Made by a program: the position numbers and the translations under genes. The notes under the pieces were generated by a model. That model was not told where the DNA came from. It made no database searches and worked only from the letters and a program-made list of their open reading frames with translations. A DNA stretch of 9,896 nucleotides from Syntrophaceae bacterium (lineage in GTDB: Bacteria > Desulfobacterota > SM23-61): contig PMCE01000155.1 of the NCBI GenBank assembly GCA_003154025.1, forward strand, positions 10,279 to 20,174, written 5' to 3'. Below are positions 6,231 through 9,896 of the stretch, in pieces; within the stretch, counting starts at the first letter, position 1; each line of letters begins with the position of its first letter.

Positions 6231-7439
6231 TCAGCGTTTATCTTTCCATTTTGGTTGGGGGTAGAGGTATTTGGCCGCAGCCGCGTCCGGAGGCCAGATG
6301 GTCTCGTGTTTTCCATTGATGACCTGGACCACCAGGGAGGGAACCCTGTTCTGGTTGGTAAATTTCTTGTAATTGACGAACTTCACCGGGCCGAAGATGG
6401 TCATCATGTCGGTTCCGGCAAAGGCCTTATACAGGTCTTCTTTAGAAAGGGAATTCGTCCGTTCCAAGATATCCTGGAGGACATAGGCGGCCGAGTAAGC
6501 CTCCGCCCCGTGATAGGTAGGGGCCAAATTGAATTTCTTCTTAAAACCTTCATAAAACTTCCCGGCCCCCGGGTATTTCACGTCGTGGCTCCAGAGGACT
6601 GCGGTCATGACCCCTTCCGCAAGCTTCCCGACACCGGCCAGGAATTCAGGCAGGGCAAAGCCGGCGGCTCCTCCGGCGAAGAGCTTGGAGTCAATGTCCA
6701 GCTCGGCGGTCTGGCGGGTGAGGAGGACCGCATCCATAATGTAAGAAACCATGAAGATAACCTCGGGCCTGGAGGCCTTTGCCCGGGTCAGGAGAGGTTT
6801 GAAGTCGGCGGTCCCGGCCTCATAGGGTTCGAACATCAGGACGTTGATATTATTCTCCTTACACCATGCCTGCATGCCCCTGGCCGTACTGGTGCCGAAG
6901 AGGGTGTTTTCGAACATGATGGCCATGCTGGCAGGTTTCACGATCTTGAGCATGAAATCCTGGAGGCCGGTGCAATATTCGCTGGCTGGCTGGTTCAGGC
7001 GGAAGACGTTCTTCCAACCCTTCTGGGTAATATCATCCGCTGCTCCGCTGGGGGATAGGAAGGGGGTACCGTATTGCGCTGTGGTCCCGGCAATGGCATA
7101 GACCTCTGAGCTGGCATAGCCTCCCATTATAATAGGGCGTTTATCACGGGTGATCAGCTTCTCGGTCACGGCTTTGGCCTTTTCCGGTTTCCCCTCATCA
7201 TCTTCATAATGGAAATTTAATTTTTTCCCTTTAAGCACGCCCTTACGGATCCCGCCTCCGGCTAAGATCTCTTCCAGAGCCATCGTATACCCATTCTTAT
7301 GCTGTTCGCCGAATTTCGCCTGCGCGCCGGTGATGGCCAGGGGGATACCGATGACGACTTCGTCCTGAGCGGCGGCCATCTGCGGAAGAGCCCAAAGGAT
7401 TAGAATACCTGCCACAACTAAACAAACACGCTTTCCCAT
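6231..7439 (-). CDS. livK: HAAT-family periplasmic substrate-binding protein (LivK-like)
   Basis: A 402-aa secreted binding protein of the Leu/Ile/Val-binding type I fold (Peripla_BP_6). It captures the ligand in the periplasm and delivers it to LivHM. The N-terminus is a Sec signal peptide: MGKR, a hydrophobic core (VCLVVAGILILWALP), and a likely signal peptidase I site after AAA at 22-24, leaving QDEVVIG as mature start. The family opening EVVIGIPLAITGAQAKFGEQ follows directly. No lipobox cysteine is at the cleavage site (Cys6 is in the early core), so it should be soluble. The ribosome site GGAGGGAG is strong, fitting a highly made protein. The ligand may be a branched-chain or other amino acid, an amide or an aromatic acid; relatives differ widely, so the symbol denotes family only. 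Confidence 0.9.
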   Translation of the reverse strand: MGKRVCLVVAGILILWALPQMAAAQDEVVIGIPLAITGAQAKFGEQHKNGYTMALEEILAGGGIRKGVLKGKKLNFHYEDDEGKPEKAKAVTEKLITRDKRPIIMGGYASSEVYAIAGTTAQYGTPFLSPSGAADDITQKGWKNVFRLNQPASEYCTGLQDFMLKIVKPASMAIMFENTLFGTSTARGMQAWCKENNINVLMFEPYEAGTADFKPLLTRAKASRPEVIFMVSYIMDAVLLTRQTAELDIDSKLFAGGAAGFALPEFLAGVGKLAEGVMTAVLWSHDVKYPGAGKFYEGFKKKFNLAPTYHGAEAYSAAYVLQDILERTNSLSKEDLYKAFAGTDMMTIFGPVKFVNYKKFTNQNRVPSLVVQVINGKHETIWPPDAAAAKYLYPQPKWKDKR

Positions 7440-7601
7440 CTCTCCCTCCTTCTCTCCGGAGAATATGATTTTATGCTGCGTCAGTCCTCATAACGACGGG
7501 GACCCCGAAATAGCTATGGTTCAGGTTTCTTTTAACCGAAGGAAGCCGTCTATTTTATGCCCTTTAGGGGCTAGACTCTCGTGTCATGGAGGGAAATTAC
7601 T

Positions 7602-7616
7602 TTTTCGATTCGAAAA
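7602..7616. promoter_or_regulatory. Candidate operator, 15-bp inverted repeat
   Basis: TTTTCGA and TCGAAAA are perfect 7-bp arms around a single T, close to the centre of the divergent gap. The 10-mer TTCGAAAATA recurs at 7672-7681, where TTTCGAAA is itself an 8-bp palindrome. Two related symmetric sites about 63 bp (six helical turns) apart would suit a dimeric regulator acting on both divergent promoters. The AT-rich makeup means chance cannot be excluded. Confidence 0.35.
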
Positions 7617-7707
7617 TATCACTAGCAAAAATCGAGGAAGAAAGTCAAGGGGAAAAGTAATCCCCCGGGGTTTCGAAAATAGAAAAGGGGAGACAAAGGA
7701 CCCAGCC

Positions 7708-7726
7708 CTTCAGGTTCTTCCTGAAG
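7708..7726 (+). promoter_or_regulatory. Leader hairpin upstream of the four-TM protein gene
   Basis: CTTCAGG and CCTGAAG form a perfect 7-bp stem with a TTCTT loop, 35 bp before the AAGGAGG ribosome site. No T-run follows on either strand, so it does not look like a terminator. It may simply stabilise the leader RNA. Confidence 0.35.
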
Positions 7727-7777
7727 TAGCCGATAGAAAAGACAAACCGAATTTTCACGGAAGGAGGGGAATTAAGC

Positions 7778-8254
7778 TTGGAAGGGTTAAAAAGCAGCTA
7801 TCGCCGGGCCGTTTTTGTATGGTTTGCCATGGTATGCGGCATTTTCTTCTTTTTGCTGCTGGTACAGCTCTTTAAGCCCGATATCCATTTTCTCCAAAGA
7901 GGTTCCTCATCTCCGGAAGTAATGCCTATAAAGTATTTTTTATTGAGTTTTTCCGCTTTGACCCTGTTTCTGATCTGGTTCGTCCGCAGTCAGATCCTGA
8001 CCGGAAAGGCCCCCGGCGGAAAAACTCCCGCTTCCCGACTCTTGACGGCCTCCATCATGACGGATGCTCTCTGCGAGATGGTGGCCATCAACGGATTAAC
8101 CCTCTTCCTGCTCACCCGAAATCCTCTCAATTTTTACATTTTCCTGCTCCTTTCCTTTGCTCTGTTTACCTATTTCTTCCCCCGGTATGCGCAGTGGGAA
8201 GAATGGGCGGGGAGAACGGCGGGGATTGAAGGTTCAGCGGCCATGGTCCATTGA
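7778..8254 (+). CDS. Four-TM membrane protein of unknown function, TTG start
   Basis: A 158-aa integral membrane protein that I do not recognise. Predicted helices are at about 11-32 (AVFVWFAMVCGIFFFLLLVQ), 52-71 (KYFLLSFSALTLFLIWFV), 86-110 (including MTDALCEMVAINGLTLFLL) and 117-136 (NFYIFLLLSFALFTYFFP). Short loops and a soluble tail of about 20 residues complete it. The TTG at 7778 is chosen because AAGGAGG (7761-7767) lies at good spacing and no ATG with a ribosome site is available; the first ATG, at 7829, would cut through helix 1. The third helix holds acidic residues (Asp, Glu), unusual for a purely structural span. It is divergent from livK and overlaps the Smr gene tail to tail by 21 bp. 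Function is unknown. Confidence 0.7.
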   Translation: MEGLKSSYRRAVFVWFAMVCGIFFFLLLVQLFKPDIHFLQRGSSSPEVMPIKYFLLSFSALTLFLIWFVRSQILTGKAPGGKTPASRLLTASIMTDALCEMVAINGLTLFLLTRNPLNFYIFLLLSFALFTYFFPRYAQWEEWAGRTAGIEGSAAMVH

Positions 8255-8539
8255 AGGCTTTTCCAGAGGCCTGAGTTCCACCAAGGTGGCGCCCCAACTC
8301 CCGGCTTCTTCTCCGGCCAACCGGAAAGATATGACCTCCGGTAGACGGCCCAGAATAGAATGGACCGTTCGACGCAAGGCTCCCGTACCTTTTCCGTGTA
8401 CCACCCGAATCTGGAGGATTCCTTTTCCCCGGCAGGCGGCAATGTAGTCCGGCAGGAGGTCCTTGACTTCCTTGGGCGGAAAGGTATGTAAATCCAAGAC
8501 TCCATCGATGGGGAGTTCCAGGGGCTCAGGCTCTTCCAT
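8234..8539 (-). CDS. Stand-alone Smr-domain protein
   Basis: A 101-aa protein consisting almost wholly of a Smr (small MutS-related) domain, the fold found at the C-terminus of MutS2. Smr domains bind nucleic acid, and many cut DNA or RNA. Motif 1, LDLH, is at 15-18 (start of the fold). The catalytic-type loop VVHGKGTGALR is at 46-56. The closing strand, SWGATLVEL, is at 81-89, equivalent to the usual GGxGATVVxL. All core motifs are intact, so activity is plausible. The ATG at 8539 is the first in frame after an upstream TAG, but its ribosome site is weak. Its last 21 bp are antisense to the end of the four-TM gene. The IS630 transposase is read in the same direction 222 bp upstream. Confidence 0.88.
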   Translation of the reverse strand: MEEPEPLELPIDGVLDLHTFPPKEVKDLLPDYIAACRGKGILQIRVVHGKGTGALRRTVHSILGRLPEVISFRLAGEEAGSWGATLVELRPLEKPSMDHGR

Positions 8540-8763
8540 TTCTATGCCATCGGATTCTTATGCCCCCTTTGAAAAAGGGAAGCTGTGAAAGAATTCAAAT
8601 TCAGAGAGCGGAAAGCCTTTCTCGTTGTCCGGGGGAGGGGCAAATTCACGCCGCCAAATCCGGCGGGAAATGGATGACCGCGAAGCATTTACCCGACTTC
8701 CGCCGAGCGACGCTGGCAACTTGGAAATATTTTTTAAAAAAAAGGACTCTCTCTTCGGCGCTA
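8540..8763. other. Non-coding gap between the Smr gene and the IS630 element
   Basis: I see no gene in these 224 bp. They contain a 6-bp hairpin (CCCTTT-GAA-AAAGGG, 8565-8579), a small CCGCC/GGCGG hairpin near 8651-8667, and the A/T tract TTTTTTAAAAAAAA at 8730-8743. The tract reads as eight T's downstream of the transposase, but no stable stem precedes it. The native promoter of the Smr gene should lie here, so the IS insertion may have changed its upstream context. Base 8761 is flank, and 8762-8763 is the TA of the insertion site. Confidence 0.4.
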
Positions 8764-8764
8764 G
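8761..8764. other. CTAG insertion site of the IS630 element (left junction)
   Basis: CTAG is the preferred target of IS630, with duplication of the central TA. Here C8761 is flanking DNA, TA (8762-8763) is the duplicated dinucleotide, and G8764 is the first base of the element. The matching right-hand TA lies outside the window. This boundary is inferred from alignment of the two ends and the family rule. Confidence 0.65.
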
Positions 8765-9855
8765 TGTGGTGTTACAGTAACGGCTTTACAACGAGCGATC
8801 TTTTCCAAGATGGCATCAACTTTTTTCGTCCAAACGAATGGTTTTGGATTTGCGTTGTTTACTCGGATAAACTCTTCAATGGCAAGCACCAGATCCGATA
8901 CGCTGCGGAACACGCCACGCCGAATACGTTTGCGGGTGATCTCTCCAAACCACCGTTCCACGAGATTCAACCACGAGGAAGAGGTCGGCGTGAAGTGGCT
9001 ATGAAAGCGAGGATGCTTTTCCAACCATGTCCTGACCTTGGGGTGATTATGCGTCCCGTAGTTGTCCAGAATCATATGGATCGCCAAGTCTTTGGGGGTT
9101 TCACGGTCGATCTGCCGCAGAAACTTCCGGAATTCGATGTTTCGATGTCGCGGATAACAAGAACCGATGACCTTCCCCTCCAGGACATCCAACGCCGCGA
9201 ACAGGCAGGTGGTACCGTTGCGTTTGTAATCGTGCGTCATCGTCCCGCAACGTCCTTTCTTCATCGGCAATCCGGGCTGCGTCCGATCCAACGCCTGTAC
9301 CTGCGCCTTTTCATCCACGCACAGCACGACGGCCTTGTCCGGGGGGTTCAGATAAACCCCCACCACGTCCGTCATTTTTTCAACAAACCGTTTGTCCTTC
9401 GAGAGCTTGAACCCTTCCACGCGGTGCGGTTGCAACCCGTGCGCATCCCAAATCCGAGAGACGGTGGCGTTGCTGACTTCCATGGCCTGGGCCATCGTCC
9501 GCGTAGACCAGTGAGTCGCATCCGGGGGCGTCGTGTGCAGAGTGGCCTCTACAATCGCCTTGACCTTTTCGGCAGACATGGCGCGGGAACTCGCGCCGTG
9601 AGGCGCATCTTCCGCCAGTCCCTGCGGTCCTCGTTCCTCAAACCGCTTGCGCCATTGCACCACGGTCGGACGACTGGTCTTCAGGGCTTTGGCAATAGCC
9701 CTGTTGGGAATACCCTCTGCAGCCAACAAGCAAATGCGTGCACGCAAAACCGTCCGCTGGGGACTCGTTTTGGCCCCTACCCAGGCTTTCAGGGTTTTGC
9801 GCTCCTCTTCCGTTATCGACAATTTTTCGGCTGGGTTCCACATGAACCCATTCAT
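8761..9855 (-). CDS. IS630-family transposase, full length
   Basis: A 364-aa DDE transposase that cuts and inserts its own IS element at TA. The N-terminal helix-turn-helix region (about 31-75; RAIAKALKTSRPTVVQWRKR) binds the ends. A second winged or HTH segment lies at about 95-140 (TMAQAMEVSNATVSRIWDAH). The RNase H-like catalytic domain has D181 in CVDEKAQ, D264 in LDNYGTH and E300 in NLVERWF, with 35 residues between the last two, as in IS630/Tc1-type enzymes. No frameshift or stop interrupts it. The start at 9855 has no clear ribosome site; Met5 (9843) is an alternative. The C-terminal codons run through the left terminal repeat, and the stop TAG consists of the duplicated TA plus the flanking base. 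Confidence 0.95.
   Translation of the reverse strand: MNGFMWNPAEKLSITEEERKTLKAWVGAKTSPQRTVLRARICLLAAEGIPNRAIAKALKTSRPTVVQWRKRFEERGPQGLAEDAPHGASSRAMSAEKVKAIVEATLHTTPPDATHWSTRTMAQAMEVSNATVSRIWDAHGLQPHRVEGFKLSKDKRFVEKMTDVVGVYLNPPDKAVVLCVDEKAQVQALDRTQPGLPMKKGRCGTMTHDYKRNGTTCLFAALDVLEGKVIGSCYPRHRNIEFRKFLRQIDRETPKDLAIHMILDNYGTHNHPKVRTWLEKHPRFHSHFTPTSSSWLNLVERWFGEITRKRIRRGVFRSVSDLVLAIEEFIRVNNANPKPFVWTKKVDAILEKIARCKAVTVTPH
8764..8795 (+). repeat. Left terminal inverted repeat of the IS630 element
   Basis: The outer tip GTGTG (8764-8768) is followed by GTGTTACAGTAA (8769-8780) and CTTTACAA (8784-8791). TTACA therefore occurs twice, 14 bp apart, as it also does at the right end. The last codons of the transposase gene are encoded here on the minus strand. 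Confidence 0.8.
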
Positions 9856-9896
9856 AACACGAAATTGGATTATTGTAAAGATATTATTGTAACACT
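9856..9896 (-). repeat. Right terminal inverted repeat with 10-bp direct repeat and transposase leader
   Basis: Read on the minus strand, 9895 inward begins GTGTTACAATAA, matching the left end. TTACAATAAT is present twice exactly (9892-9883 and 9878-9869), 14 bp apart. These are likely transposase-binding sites. The same AT-rich stretch must also hold the transposase promoter, but no clear -35/-10 pair is visible. The outermost four or so bases are outside the window. Confidence 0.75.

Larger units (their letters stand above)
7440..7777. promoter_or_regulatory. Divergent control region between livK and the four-TM gene
   Basis: This 338-bp stretch holds no convincing gene and should contain the liv operon promoter (minus) and the four-TM gene promoter (plus). 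The minus strand carries CATAAAAT twice within a 9-bp repeat (7468-7476 and 7552-7560). Each contains TAAAAT, 5/6 of a -10 box, but neither has a good -35 at 16-18 bp. Possible operators are TTTTCGA-T-TCGAAAA at 7602-7616 and a second copy of its half, TTCGAAAATA, at 7672-7681. CCCCGGGG lies at 7663-7670. A 7-bp stem with a 5-nt loop (CTTCAGG/CCTGAAG) lies at 7708-7726 in the leader of the plus-strand gene. No liv regulator gene is present in the window. Confidence 0.5.
8764..9896 (-). mobile_element. IS630-family insertion sequence, right tip cut by the window edge
   Basis: The element starts at G8764, just inside the TA of a CTAG site, and carries one intact transposase gene. The ends match as inverted repeats: 8769-8795 against 9895-9869 agree at 20 of 27 positions. 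Aligning them leaves four bases (GTGT on the left) unmatched on the right, so the true right end should fall at 9900, giving about 1137 bp, normal for the family. The intact gene and matched ends suggest a recent or still mobile copy. Confidence 0.88.

Noticed and set aside
6255..7058. 267-aa open frame antisense to livK
   Set aside because: It mirrors the codon usage of livK, with no domain, and livK has a signal peptide and family motifs.
7465..7875. 136-aa open frame on the plus strand across the livK upstream region
   Set aside because: It has no ribosome site, a composition without structure, and overlaps the better supported TTG-started four-TM gene that has a perfect AAGGAGG.
8651..8667. 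RNA gene or riboswitch in the gap before the IS
   Set aside because: Only isolated 5-6 bp hairpins are present; no tRNA-like or known riboswitch core can be recognised.

Overview
The window looks like a piece of chromosome from a moderately GC-rich Gram-negative bacterium. Shine-Dalgarno sites are purine-rich, genes are tightly packed, and a complete branched-chain amino acid type (HAAT) ABC operon sits beside a DUF362 protein and a VTT/DedA-like membrane protein. The gene mix and the style of heptad intergenic repeat would fit a deltaproteobacterium or related Desulfobacterota, but that is an inference; no rRNA or other taxonomic marker is present.

Layout. Bases 1-276 hold the 3' end of a PaaI-type hotdog thioesterase (+). 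A VTT-domain membrane protein follows (455-1207, +) and converges with a DUF362 protein (1247-2242, -). A two-gene unit of unknown function reads outward from the DUF362 promoter region: a 69-aa single-pass membrane protein (2351-2560, +) and a 75-aa four-cysteine zinc-ribbon-like protein (2562-2789, +). Between that unit and the liv operon lies a 105-bp intergenic element (2796-2900) made of 15 in-phase heptamers whose outer parts form a long inverted repeat.

The centre is a five-gene liv-type operon on the minus strand: livK (7439-6231), livH (6135-5251), livM (5238-4306), livG (4313-3600), livF (3607-2903). LivK would capture the ligand in the periplasm, LivH and LivM form the membrane channel, and LivG and LivF hydrolyse ATP. 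A GC-rich hairpin lies between livK and livH, where such operons often set a higher level of binding protein. livM/livG and livG/livF overlap by 8 nt each. The ligand cannot be told from sequence alone.

Upstream of livK is a 338-bp divergent control region with several inverted repeats, then a TTG-started four-TM protein (7778-8254, +). That gene overlaps tail to tail with a stand-alone Smr-domain protein (8234-8539, -). The right end is a nearly complete IS630-family element (8764 to the window edge) inserted at a CTAG site. Its intact transposase appears to take its stop codon from the duplicated TA plus the flanking base, and the window seems to end about 4 bp short of the far end of the element.

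The most noteworthy observations are the heptad element, the IS630 end structure and stop codon, the unknown small-membrane/zinc-ribbon gene pair and the livK-livH hairpin. I did not find convincing evidence of a new defence system, CRISPR array or RNA gene.
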